A stretch of 64,000 bases of DNA from Chitinophagaceae bacterium (GTDB taxonomy: Bacteria; Bacteroidota; Bacteroidia; Chitinophagales; Chitinophagaceae). Below the pieces are notes generated by a model. That model saw nothing but the letters and a program-made list of their open reading frames with translations, did not search any database and was not told the origin of the DNA. Each line of letters opens with the position of its first letter. Position 1 is the stretch's first letter. The stretch spans positions 1 to 64,000 of the forward strand of contig JABFRU010000040.1 of NCBI GenBank assembly GCA_013140985.1, in the 5' to 3' direction. The position numbers and the translations under genes are program-made. Below, in pieces: positions 8,484 through 16,516 of the stretch.

Positions 8484-9047
8484 ATGACAGAAGATATTGC
8501 TTCCATTATTGCACAGGCAGAAGATCATATGCAAAAAGCGATCAGTCACCTCGAAGCTGAATTGATCAAGATAAGGGCCGGTAAGGCCAATCCACAAATG
8601 ATCGATGGCATTGTAGTGGATTATTATGGTTCGCCAATGCCCATCAACCAGGTGGCCAATATAAGTGTGATGGATGCCCGTACATTAAGCATTCAGCCCT
8701 GGGAAAAAAATATGTTACAGCCAATAGAAAGAGCCATCATTGCTGCCAATATTGGCATTAACCCGCAAAACGATGGCAATCTTATTCGTCTTTTTCTTCC
8801 GCCATTAACGGAAGAAAGAAGAAAAGAACTGGCTAAAAGATGTCATGGAGAAGCTGAACATTCCAGGGTGGCGATACGCAATATCCGCAGAGATGCTATT
8901 GAACATATCAAACGCTTGCAGAAAAACGGTTTGAGTGAAGATGCCGCCAAAGACGCTGAAGCAGATGTACAACAAACAACAGATAAATTTATTGCTGCAG
9001 TAGAAAAACATTTGGCCGCAAAGGAAAAGGAAATAATGTCTGTATAA
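8484..9047 (+). CDS. frr: Ribosome recycling factor
   Basis: 187 residues, the standard length. RRF works with EF-G to split the post-termination 70S complex. The family motif KIRAGKANPQMIDGIVVDYYG and the region LRL/RLFLPPLTEERRKEL are present, together with the C-terminal helix rich in Lys and Glu. Its stop codon (9045-9047) directly abuts the stop of the convergent exporter gene at 9048, leaving no spacer for a separate terminator. A candidate promoter lies 35 bases upstream. Confidence 0.97.
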   Translation: MTEDIASIIAQAEDHMQKAISHLEAELIKIRAGKANPQMIDGIVVDYYGSPMPINQVANISVMDARTLSIQPWEKNMLQPIERAIIAANIGINPQNDGNLIRLFLPPLTEERRKELAKRCHGEAEHSRVAIRNIRRDAIEHIKRLQKNGLSEDAAKDAEADVQQTTDKFIAAVEKHLAAKEKEIMSV

Positions 9048-9974
9048 CTATTGCTGTTCTTCTTTTTTCACCTGCGTAGCCAGGTAAATACCTCCCAAAA
9101 TTATCAGCAATCCGAGGATACGGTAGATATCTACATGTTCCCCATTCACCCATCCCCAAAATTGTGCGATAAAAGGGATGCCATAGGTTACCATGCTGGC
9201 AAATAAATAACCTGCTTTTTGGATCAGGTAATAAAACAGGACAGATGCGAGAGTAGTACCGAATATACCAAGTACCACTGAAGCCACTGTAGCAATAATA
9301 TATTTTGATTCACCCAGCGGCAAATTAAAATAACCTGTAAAATATAGTACAACAGCAGCAGGTATAAGTAGTGTAGCAAATGCTATAACTCCAATAGCGA
9401 CAGGGTGTGTGCCACTAAGAACTTTGTTAACCATATTTACATTCAACCCATAAAAGGCGGTAGCTAAAACACAATACCAGGCAAAGCTAATATCCCCTAG
9501 TGATGAAGCTCCGTGACCCTTCCAGGTAAAATAAAATAGCAAAGCACTTCCAATGAATGCAATGCCAATACCGAGATAAGCTTTTGGTGCAATTTTTTTT
9601 CTGAAAAAAAGAAAAGCGATCAGGATAACAAATACAGGAGTTAAACTATTCAGGGCTCCTGCAAAAGCGCCGTCGATCTTTGTTTCAGCGATCGTAAATA
9701 AAAAAGCAGGAAAGAAACTGCCCAGCACACCCGATAGGGCTACATAACCCATATCTTTTGGCGGGACCTTTCTTCTTGCAAAAGCAATAAAAGGTAATAC
9801 CACAAGTCCGGCAGAAACAAGCCTGAGAGCGGCTACCTGCCATGAAGTAAGGATAGGTTTTGAGAGGTCATGGTTTTCGAACAAACCTATTTTCATCAAT
9901 TCAAAACTGCTTCCCCAAATGAATGAAAGTATGATGAACAATCCCCATTTGGTCAATGCCTTACTTCTTTTCAT
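9048..9974 (-). CDS. EamA/DMT-family transporter
   Basis: 308 residues from ATG 9974 (Met at 9986 adds MPPF). Ten predicted membrane helices in two homologous EamA halves: the first has WGSSFELMKIGL near the N terminus and GALNSLTPVFVILIAFLFF; the second has GTTLASVLFYYLIQKAGYLFASM followed by IPFIAQFWGW. Members export amino acids, purines or other metabolites or act as sugar-nucleotide carriers; the substrate cannot be told. The gene is isolated and convergent with frr. Confidence 0.88.
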   Translation of the reverse strand: MKRSKALTKWGLFIILSFIWGSSFELMKIGLFENHDLSKPILTSWQVAALRLVSAGLVVLPFIAFARRKVPPKDMGYVALSGVLGSFFPAFLFTIAETKIDGAFAGALNSLTPVFVILIAFLFFRKKIAPKAYLGIGIAFIGSALLFYFTWKGHGASSLGDISFAWYCVLATAFYGLNVNMVNKVLSGTHPVAIGVIAFATLLIPAAVVLYFTGYFNLPLGESKYIIATVASVVLGIFGTTLASVLFYYLIQKAGYLFASMVTYGIPFIAQFWGWVNGEHVDIYRILGLLIILGGIYLATQVKKEEQQ

Positions 9975-10079
9975 AAACGGTGGCAAAGGTCAGCAAACAA
10001 GGCAGAACATCCATATTATTTTTATTGCCGGTAATAGAATTTCCGGATATAGTATATTGTGCCGTACAAATAATTATGC

Positions 10080-10826
10080 ATGGAAAAAATCAGGTTAGCC
10101 GATATCAGCACAAGAGCTCCAAAAGATCTGGATAAAAAAGAAACAAAGGAGAAAACGGAAGCCATACTTACTGAGCTGGACGAACTCCAAAATCTTTTGT
10201 ATGCCGAAGGAAAACATTCGGTTCTTGTAGTGATACAGGGAATGGATGGCAGCGGTAAGGATGGTGTGATCAGGAATGTTTTTGGCGAATTGAATCCGCA
10301 GGGGGTCACCGTAAAATCATTTAAAGTACCTACTGCCGAAGAATATGCACATGATTTTTTATGGAGGGTACACCAACATGCGCCGGCAAAGGGAATGATA
10401 CAACTTTTCAACCGCAGCCATTACGAAGAGATACTGGTGACAAGGGTACATAAATGGTGTGATGATGAATCGGCAAGAAGGAAAATGAAAGCGATCAATG
10501 ATTTTGAACAATTGATACAGGTGCATAATAGCACGCACATTCTGAAATTCTATCTTCATATCTCACCGGAGGAACAACATCAGCGGCTAACAGAAAGATT
10601 GCATGACCCGACCAAGATGTGGAAGTATAATGAAAAAGACCTGGAAGAAGCGAAGCTCTGGAATATTTATATGCAGGTGTATGAAGAGGCTTTTGAAAAT
10701 TGCAATACCGTTCCCTGGACGATCGTGCCGGCCGACCAGAACTGGTATAAAGAATATATCATTGCTTCTGCACTGCATCAGTTATTAATGGGGCTTGATA
10801 TGCAGTATCCCGGATTAAAGAAATAA
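10080..10826 (+). CDS. Polyphosphate kinase 2 family protein
   Basis: 248 residues, typical of one-domain PPK2. These enzymes use polyphosphate to phosphorylate nucleotides (AMP, ADP or GDP). Walker A is GMDGSGKDG (residues 54-62), followed by FNRSHYEEILVTRVH (the PPK2 Walker B/lid region) and the TKMWKYNEKDLEE block near residue 180. The subclass (ADP- or AMP-accepting) cannot be set from motifs seen by eye. The mscL gene starts 38 bases downstream in the same direction. Confidence 0.9.
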   Translation: MEKIRLADISTRAPKDLDKKETKEKTEAILTELDELQNLLYAEGKHSVLVVIQGMDGSGKDGVIRNVFGELNPQGVTVKSFKVPTAEEYAHDFLWRVHQHAPAKGMIQLFNRSHYEEILVTRVHKWCDDESARRKMKAINDFEQLIQVHNSTHILKFYLHISPEEQHQRLTERLHDPTKMWKYNEKDLEEAKLWNIYMQVYEEAFENCNTVPWTIVPADQNWYKEYIIASALHQLLMGLDMQYPGLKK

Positions 10827-10864
10827 TTTGTCTAAATTTATATTCATCATCAAAACCAAATAGT

Positions 10865-11242
10865 ATGGGAATGCTTAAAGAATTCAAAGAGTTTGCCATG
10901 AAAGGCAATATTGTTGATCTTGCCGTTGCAGTAGTTATCGGCGGGGCATTTGGCAGCGTTGTTGCTGCACTGACAGATTCGCTGATCATGCCAATTATAA
11001 GTATGATACTTGGAAAAGGGGGTGTCAGCGACCTTTCTTTTACGGTTAATAATACTGTTTTCCCAATAGGAGTGTTTCTGCAGGCTGTTATTAATTTCAT
11101 ACTCATTGCTTTTGTGTTGTTCCTTATCATTAAAGCCATGAATGCAATGAAGAAAAAAGAAGAAGCAGCGCCTGCGGCTCCTGCTGCTACACCAGAAGAT
11201 ATTGTTTTGCTCCGGGAGATCAGGGATGCATTGAAAAAATAG
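10865..11242 (+). CDS. mscL: Large-conductance mechanosensitive channel
   Basis: 125 residues. MscL is a homopentameric inner-membrane valve that opens in osmotic downshock. The N terminus MGMLKEFKEFAMKGNIVDLAV with VVIGGAFG, the TM1 packing glycines, is highly diagnostic; TM1 spans about 16-45 and TM2 about 68-96; the C-terminal amphipathic bundle (DIVLLREIRDALKK) is also present, with an Ala/Pro-rich linker before it. A strong terminator follows. Confidence 0.96.
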   Translation: MGMLKEFKEFAMKGNIVDLAVAVVIGGAFGSVVAALTDSLIMPIISMILGKGGVSDLSFTVNNTVFPIGVFLQAVINFILIAFVLFLIIKAMNAMKKKEEAAPAAPAATPEDIVLLREIRDALKK

Positions 11243-11314
11243 GCATAGCCTGAATTGTCCTATTTTTGAAGTTCTGTTCCGGGTAAAAATGCCGGAACAG
11301 GAACTTTGTTTTAC
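11235..11314 (+). terminator. Double hairpin terminator after mscL
   Basis: First inverted repeat AAAAATAGG/CCTATTTTT (11235-11243 with 11259-11267), its left arm containing the mscL stop. Second hairpin 11269-11306, arms AAGTTCTGTTCCGG and CCGGAACAGGAACTT with one bulge, followed by TGTTTT. The second hairpin ends only about 25 bases before the scpA start, so scpA either has its own promoter here or relies on read-through. Confidence 0.7.
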
Positions 11315-11331
11315 AAGATAAATTTCAACGA

Positions 11332-12120
11332 TTGAACAATACATCCTACCAGATAAAGCTTCCCCAGTTTGAAGGGCCGTTTGACTTGTTGCTTTTTTTT
11401 ATTGAAAGAGACGAACTGGATATTTATAATATTCCCATTACCCGGATCATCAACGATTTTTTGGATTATACCCATCAAAGCGGGGAATTGAATATTGAAT
11501 TAAGCAGTGAGTTCATCCTGTTTATTTCTACGCTGATGCGTATCAAAGCCAAAATGCTGCTGCCAAGAAAAGAACTGGATGCACAGGGTAATGAAATAGA
11601 TCCAAGACAGGAACTCGTTAATAAGATACTGGAATATAAAAGATTCAAAGAAGCTTCAGCACAAATGGCAGAAATGGAAGCTACCCGGATGCTGATGGTG
11701 AAAAGAGGGAATGTTCAAAATGAATTGATCCAAATAGGAGAGGAAGCCAGTGAAGGGACTGAAATTGAGAATATCACTTTGTTCAAATTGATGCGGGCCT
11801 TTGAAAGGGCCATGCGCAAATACAGTGATCGTATCAATAAACCGGTTCATACCGTTGTTCAGTATAACTATACAATGGAAAGCAGCCGGGACCAGATGCT
11901 TACCATGGCAAGAGAACAAAAAACGGTTTCCTTTGAAAAGATATTTGATGTTTGTGAGAACAGGGTGCATGCCATTTTTCTCTTCCTGTCATTGCTTGAA
12001 TTGGTGCAGCAACGATTTTTAAAGATCATTATCGGGGAAGGGAAGAATAATTTCATTATTGAATACAATGAACCGGAGAACAGGCTTGCTGAATTAGAAG
12101 AAATCAACCAACCACAATAA
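11332..12120 (+). CDS. scpA: Segregation and condensation protein A
   Basis: 262 residues from a TTG start. ScpA is the kleisin that bridges the SMC heads with ScpB. The N-terminal block is classical: IKLPQFEGPFDLLLFFIERDELDIYNIPI (seen in pieces), followed by FLDYTHQSGELNIELSSEFI and the lysine-rich AKMLLPRKE. The C-terminal winged helix contains VFLALLEL-like FLFLSLLELVQQRFL. No ATG gives a better start. It is followed by an OsmC gene 117 bases on; scpB and smc are not in this window. Confidence 0.93.
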   Translation: MNNTSYQIKLPQFEGPFDLLLFFIERDELDIYNIPITRIINDFLDYTHQSGELNIELSSEFILFISTLMRIKAKMLLPRKELDAQGNEIDPRQELVNKILEYKRFKEASAQMAEMEATRMLMVKRGNVQNELIQIGEEASEGTEIENITLFKLMRAFERAMRKYSDRINKPVHTVVQYNYTMESSRDQMLTMAREQKTVSFEKIFDVCENRVHAIFLFLSLLELVQQRFLKIIIGEGKNNFIIEYNEPENRLAELEEINQPQ

Positions 12121-12237
12121 AAAAAATTTATTTATTATGAAATGAGCCATAAAAATTATTGAGCAACTTAAATTTACTGCGATAATAATTTTTATGACGA
12201 ATAACATGTGACCAAAAAATCAATAAAAACAAAACAC

Positions 12238-12648
12238 ATGAAACGATCTGCAACTGCACAATGGAAAGGAACCGGTAAAGAAGGAACAGGAAAGCTGACT
12301 ACACAGTCAGGAGTAGTAAAAAATAAAAAGTATGATTTCAGGAGCCGCTTTGATGATGGTACCTATACTAATCCGGAGGAATTAGTAGCGGCTGCACATG
12401 CCGGTTGTTTTTCAATGAAGCTGAGTTTTGTATTGGGAGCGGCTGGTTATACGCCCCGTAAAATTGAAACAACCTGCACCATCACATTGGAAAATGGAGC
12501 TATCACTGAAAGTCATTTGGATGTAAAGGCGAAAGTGCCGAGAATGAAAGCGGATAAGTTTGCCGAATGTGCGGCTGAAGCAAAAGAAGGCTGCCCCATC
12601 AGCAAATTGCTGAATACAAATATTACGATGGATGCATCGTTGATGTAA
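12238..12648 (+). CDS. OsmC-family organic hydroperoxide reductase
   Basis: 136 residues from ATG 12238 (a GTG at 12208 would add a Lys-rich decapeptide). Two catalytic cysteines at C57 (HAGCFSM) and C119 (EGCPISK) are placed as in OsmC proteins, which reduce organic hydroperoxides in the cytosol and are stress-inducible. The NPEELVAAAHAGCFSM block is diagnostic of the OsmC subgroup rather than Ohr. A TTG at 12159 and TAATTTTT at 12186 give a weak promoter-like pair. A T-tailed hairpin follows. Confidence 0.92.
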   Translation: MKRSATAQWKGTGKEGTGKLTTQSGVVKNKKYDFRSRFDDGTYTNPEELVAAAHAGCFSMKLSFVLGAAGYTPRKIETTCTITLENGAITESHLDVKAKVPRMKADKFAECAAEAKEGCPISKLLNTNITMDASLM

Positions 12649-12674
12649 CTAATTATCGTGATAAGATTATAAAT

Positions 12675-12702
12675 GCCATTCGCTACAACGGGTGGCTTTT
12701 TT
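12675..12702 (+). terminator. Rho-independent terminator after the OsmC gene
   Basis: Stem GCCATTCG (12675-12682) with CGGGTGGC (12689-12696), two G-U pairs, followed by six Ts. It ends at the stop of the convergent gene. Confidence 0.65.
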
Positions 12703-13060
12703 ATTGCTTTGTTGTTTTGGGCCGTTTGAGTATGATATCCAGTGTTTCTGCATAATAAGTATCGTCGCCATCGTTTGCATCCTTCGGAGTCTCTTCAATG
12801 CGAATAGTATAAATGGCTGGTTGAAAGCCGGGTGCTTTTCCTTCGATCTTGTATTTTCCTTGTTTTAGTTTTTTAAAAAAATAGAAACCTCTTTGATCTG
12901 TTTTAACAGTGTCAACTACTTTGCCGGTTGAATCGGTAGCGATAACGATCGCATTGGTTATCGCTTTATTGGTTTGATCAAGCACATCACCTTCCAGCTG
13001 GCAAAAAGCTTTTAGAGCAAACAACTGTAGCAATCCTAAAAAAATAATGATCTTTTTCAT
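12701..13060 (-). CDS. Secreted carboxypeptidase-regulatory-like domain protein
   Basis: 119 residues. A clear signal peptide (MKKIIIFLGLLQLFALKAFC) is followed by one beta-sandwich of the CarboxypepD_reg/CnaB-like kind: LEGDVLDQTNKAITNAIV, then TDQRGFYFFKKLKQGKYKIEGKAPGF. Such domains are common N-terminal modules of outer-membrane proteins in this phylum, here as a stand-alone exported protein. Its start is 9 bases downstream of the metalloprotease gene's stop, so the two are probably co-transcribed and may act together. No cell-wall or T9SS sorting tail. Confidence 0.75.
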   Translation of the reverse strand: MKKIIIFLGLLQLFALKAFCQLEGDVLDQTNKAITNAIVIATDSTGKVVDTVKTDQRGFYFFKKLKQGKYKIEGKAPGFQPAIYTIRIEETPKDANDGDDTYYAETLDIILKRPKTTKQ

Positions 13061-13069
13061 AATAGTGAT

Positions 13070-15052
13070 TCATTTCAATTTAATCTGGCTCAGGCAATTT
13101 CCATTTTCGGCATCACCGAAGTAATAGACAGTTGCATTGATCTGCGTACCTGTTTTGTCGTTACACATAATCTGTCCTAAAGGGATCCTCGGTACCATAA
13201 TAAAGACTTCGGTGTCGGGGAGTCTTTTGTATGAATAGTTGCAGAGCGGGTTATAGTTCATGATACAAAAGATGTCACCGCTTGCTTGCCCACCTTTATC
13301 CGAGTAAGAACCAAGTAAATGATAGGGCCTTGTATTCTCTTCCGGTGTTCCATAAGGATGAAAGATACGGACAGGTACACCCTGCTGAACCCATACGTTG
13401 GCTGAGCCGATTATATGATTCCCGTGATGCTGGATATTCATTGCGTGTCCCAGTTCATGGGAAATGGTCTTTGCTATGAGCTCTTCGTGTGTAAAGAGAA
13501 CGGCTACATTCAAAGACCGGGCCTCAAGTTCTTCCTGGTCATATCGTTGACTAATCTGAGTAAGATCAATAAACACATTCTGTACTGTCTGGGGAATACC
13601 CGGAGTCGGGGAAACCCTGCCCAACACACCACTTCTGAGATTTCTCCTTGTGAGTTTTAAGGCGTATTGATCATAAGTATGAGCAGTTTGAAAATTTTTA
13701 TTCAATCTTCGGTCGGGACCAATTTCATTGTCGCTGAATTGGATCACTTTCATACCTGTTGAATTTTCGAGCCAGCGAATTCCCTCTCTATATAAAAAAA
13801 CTTCACCGGGTTTCATCCAAACGCCTACTTCTTTCTCAGCAGGATCAAGTCGTTTGTGCTTTCCCCTAGAGATCACTCCACGGTATTCTTCATAAGCTGT
13901 CAATCCATCACCATTATTTTTATTTCCTGCTGATGTTTCATCATCATAGTCGTCAGCAGGATTATTATTTGCGTTCCACCATTTTAATGCGATATTGGAA
14001 TTCGCTGCTCTTTTCGGTATTGGTATCTCTGTATTACCACCTGATATCAACAAATGACCTTCCAGCCGGCTGTTATCCTGGAGGATGGCCACAGCAGTTA
14101 ATGTTGTATAACCACCGCCATCAAAAGAACCAATAAGAATACTTCCGCTTGAGCCATCCAGGCACCCGATATCAGCTTTTTGAAACTCATCAGAAACCGC
14201 TGCATTCGATTGAGGAAGAAAACGGAGATCGGGAAATGTGGTAAGAGGAGTGACCGGCGCATTCAATACAATGCCCGGTTCTTTTGAAGTATTTGAAAGT
14301 CTTAATTCAAACGACCTTACCCTCGATCTGAGCGGTTGTCCATTCGGTCCATGAACTTTCAGGTCTATCCTGATCGTATTACCCTTTATCATTTCATTAA
14401 TGCCGGGTTCAGGCATCCAATCATGATAATTTTCCGGTGTTACTATCAACTCAGCATCGGTTGTTTCTCTTGATAAACTCCAGGTGATAGTAGTTGTTAC
14501 TGTACCAAGATCGCCTCCAAGATCAACTACGGTTGTTCTTGTACCTGCCAGCATATTTTTATTGCCAAGGGGTTCATCGGAAACGATGATGTCCGTGATC
14601 TCGGGGCCATATTCTTCGGCCTTTCCTTCATAAACAGTCGTGCCTATGCAGCCGGGACCCATCGCATGAATGCGGTAATTATTATCTTCTTCATCAACAA
14701 CTACTTCATGTAATTCTGATTTTCCACCACCGGAACAATCTGTGTAACCAATTTTTTTTCCTCCGATATAAGCCTCTGCATGATAAGTTACATTGCCTGT
14801 ACCCTTGTCATCTGTAAAGTTGAGATCTACTATGTCATCGTCACGATGAAGTGTCGGCAGGGCATTGACAAAACTTACTTTTACATGTCTTTCGCTGGTG
14901 CCTGTGATCCCTTCATATTTTTGATCCAATACTAATGTGCCGGTCCACTTGCTGGTGCCTCCTGGCCGATCTGGCTGAACCGGGTTATACTTGTCATTGT
15001 TCGGGGAAAACAACAGCAAAGGAATAATTGCATAGAGAAACAGTTGACGCAT
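13070..15052 (-). CDS. Secreted metzincin-like zinc metalloprotease
   Basis: 660 residues from ATG 15052, which starts a hydrophobic leader (MRQLFLYAIIPLLLFS); the upstream Met adds eleven polar residues. The N-terminal two thirds is beta-rich with no recognised family. The catalytic site near residue 532 is HELGHAMNIQHHG, the HExxHxxxxxH zinc motif of metzincins, and a plausible Met-turn IMNYNP lies near residue 596. It ends with a Cys-containing region and no T9SS domain. It is the first gene of a two-gene unit with the small exported protein downstream. Substrate unknown. Confidence 0.78.
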   Translation of the reverse strand: MRQLFLYAIIPLLLFSPNNDKYNPVQPDRPGGTSKWTGTLVLDQKYEGITGTSERHVKVSFVNALPTLHRDDDIVDLNFTDDKGTGNVTYHAEAYIGGKKIGYTDCSGGGKSELHEVVVDEEDNNYRIHAMGPGCIGTTVYEGKAEEYGPEITDIIVSDEPLGNKNMLAGTRTTVVDLGGDLGTVTTTITWSLSRETTDAELIVTPENYHDWMPEPGINEMIKGNTIRIDLKVHGPNGQPLRSRVRSFELRLSNTSKEPGIVLNAPVTPLTTFPDLRFLPQSNAAVSDEFQKADIGCLDGSSGSILIGSFDGGGYTTLTAVAILQDNSRLEGHLLISGGNTEIPIPKRAANSNIALKWWNANNNPADDYDDETSAGNKNNGDGLTAYEEYRGVISRGKHKRLDPAEKEVGVWMKPGEVFLYREGIRWLENSTGMKVIQFSDNEIGPDRRLNKNFQTAHTYDQYALKLTRRNLRSGVLGRVSPTPGIPQTVQNVFIDLTQISQRYDQEELEARSLNVAVLFTHEELIAKTISHELGHAMNIQHHGNHIIGSANVWVQQGVPVRIFHPYGTPEENTRPYHLLGSYSDKGGQASGDIFCIMNYNPLCNYSYKRLPDTEVFIMVPRIPLGQIMCNDKTGTQINATVYYFGDAENGNCLSQIKLK

Positions 15053-15163
15053 GACTGAATATTTAATAAATGAATATTCATCCATGGGGTGGGATTAACA
15101 ATCTTGGCAGCTGTTATGAAGTTAATTTATTTTATCCGGGGAAAAGGGATTTTTAAACAGACC

Positions 15164-15802
15164 TTACTCGTAGATCCAAAGCAGTATCGGCTTTCTTGAA
15201 GCATTGATGATCTTCTTCAGTTGTTCAAAAAAATTGGGAGCTACAGTAGGGCATCCATTGCTTTGACAGATATCATCTTCTGTTTCGCTTTCGGGTATGC
15301 AACTATGTGAATGTAATACCACCGTTCTTTCATAAGCATTATTGTTGCTGCTGTCGAGGCCATGCAGTTTGTAAGAATAACCCCATTTGCCCACATAAGA
15401 ATTACCGATCTTGTATTTTCCCAATGAAGTGCAACCACTGCCCACTACATTGCTATATCTCCTTCCTTCGAGCCAATACTCAAAACAATTGCCATGTGCT
15501 ACCAAACCGGTATTGATCAATGAATCTTTTTCAAGATCATAAATATAAAAGCGGGGCTTGCCGGAGGGAAGGCTCATGTCAATAAAGAAAGCATTCTTTG
15601 CATTGAAATCTTTTCGCTGAACAAATGCTTTGGCTGAAATAACTTTCTCCTGAAGTTTCTTTTCGGCCAGCAATTCATCAACAAATACAATCTTGCTTTT
15701 GAGCAAAGGGTTTTTTCCGGTTTTATCAGAAGAAGATTGGGAAAGCCAGGAAACGGCAATAAAAATGATGACAGAAAAGACGATCAGGCGGCGTAGTAGC
15801 AT
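15164..15802 (-). CDS. Murein L,D-transpeptidase-type catalytic protein (YkuD_2-like)
   Basis: 212 residues with an N-terminal anchor or signal (LIVFSVIIFIAVSWL). The C-terminal half matches the exported catalytic domain family related to YkuD: FFIDMSLPSGKPRFYIYDL early, VVLHSHSC and then SNGCPTVAP, with C184 as the expected nucleophile. Enzymes of this fold attach or cross-link peptidoglycan peptides through a thioester. Proteins of this subgroup in Bacteroidota are poorly characterised. It is a single gene, with a barrel gene upstream on the same strand. Confidence 0.8.
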   Translation of the reverse strand: MLLRRLIVFSVIIFIAVSWLSQSSSDKTGKNPLLKSKIVFVDELLAEKKLQEKVISAKAFVQRKDFNAKNAFFIDMSLPSGKPRFYIYDLEKDSLINTGLVAHGNCFEYWLEGRRYSNVVGSGCTSLGKYKIGNSYVGKWGYSYKLHGLDSSNNNAYERTVVLHSHSCIPESETEDDICQSNGCPTVAPNFFEQLKKIINASRKPILLWIYE

Positions 15803-15889
15803 GTAACAGCGGTTTAGATGGCAGAGACACTAAGAAACCGCAAATCCATAAAATGATTTTAGAATGAGCGTTAAAATTTTCTAAAAGGA

Positions 15890-16492
15890 TCAGAACCGCC
15901 AGCCGGCGTATAACTGAACTACGTTGTTCTTTACAAATTCTCTTGGAAAAAAATTCGGGGGAGGACCAGCACCTAATGCCTGTTCTTCATTGATATTTTT
16001 TAAATTAATATTGATACGGGCGCCAATGAACAATCCGCTGAAAGGGGATACCTGTACGCCGCCAACGATGCCATAATCGAAGCGGTTGAAATAATTAAAA
16101 ATACTTCCACTATTGCCATTGTTATTAGAGCTATCTGCTTTTGCATTTAGCAGAAAAGCGATTTGTCCGCCTGCATGTATCTCGAACCTTTTGGTGATGT
16201 TCACAGTGATCAATTGGGGTAAAAGCAAATAATCAAGATCCACAATGCCGGTATTGCTGTTTGTTTTAAAATCATAACCCTGTCTTGATAACATGATCTC
16301 TGAACGAAAGCCAAACAATTTTTTTGCTTTAGGAGCGATATAGGCGCCGATCATATAACCGGAACGGCTGTTGGCATTGATGCCTCCGGGATCAGTTACA
16401 TTGGCGAAATTGAGGCCGGCTTTAAAACCGATACCGATCTGTGCAGAACATAAAAAAGGCAAAAGAAAAAATACGGTTAATAATTTTTTCAT
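15890..16492 (-). CDS. Outer-membrane beta-barrel protein (porin-like fold)
   Basis: About 200 residues from ATG 16492 with a signal peptide (MKKLLTVFFLLPFLCSAQIG). The mature part is a string of alternating strands ending in the aromatic C-terminal strand VVQLYAGWRF, as expected for recognition by BamA. The shape (FKAGLNFANVTDPGG at the start, short turns) is that of the PF13568-type eight-stranded barrels widespread in the phylum. Function unknown; dxs lies just upstream on the same strand. Confidence 0.8.
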   Translation of the reverse strand: MKKLLTVFFLLPFLCSAQIGIGFKAGLNFANVTDPGGINANSRSGYMIGAYIAPKAKKLFGFRSEIMLSRQGYDFKTNSNTGIVDLDYLLLPQLITVNITKRFEIHAGGQIAFLLNAKADSSNNNGNSGSIFNYFNRFDYGIVGGVQVSPFSGLFIGARININLKNINEEQALGAGPPPNFFPREFVKNNVVQLYAGWRF

Positions 16493-16516
16493 ACTTAAAT
16501 ACAATCAGAAAATAAG

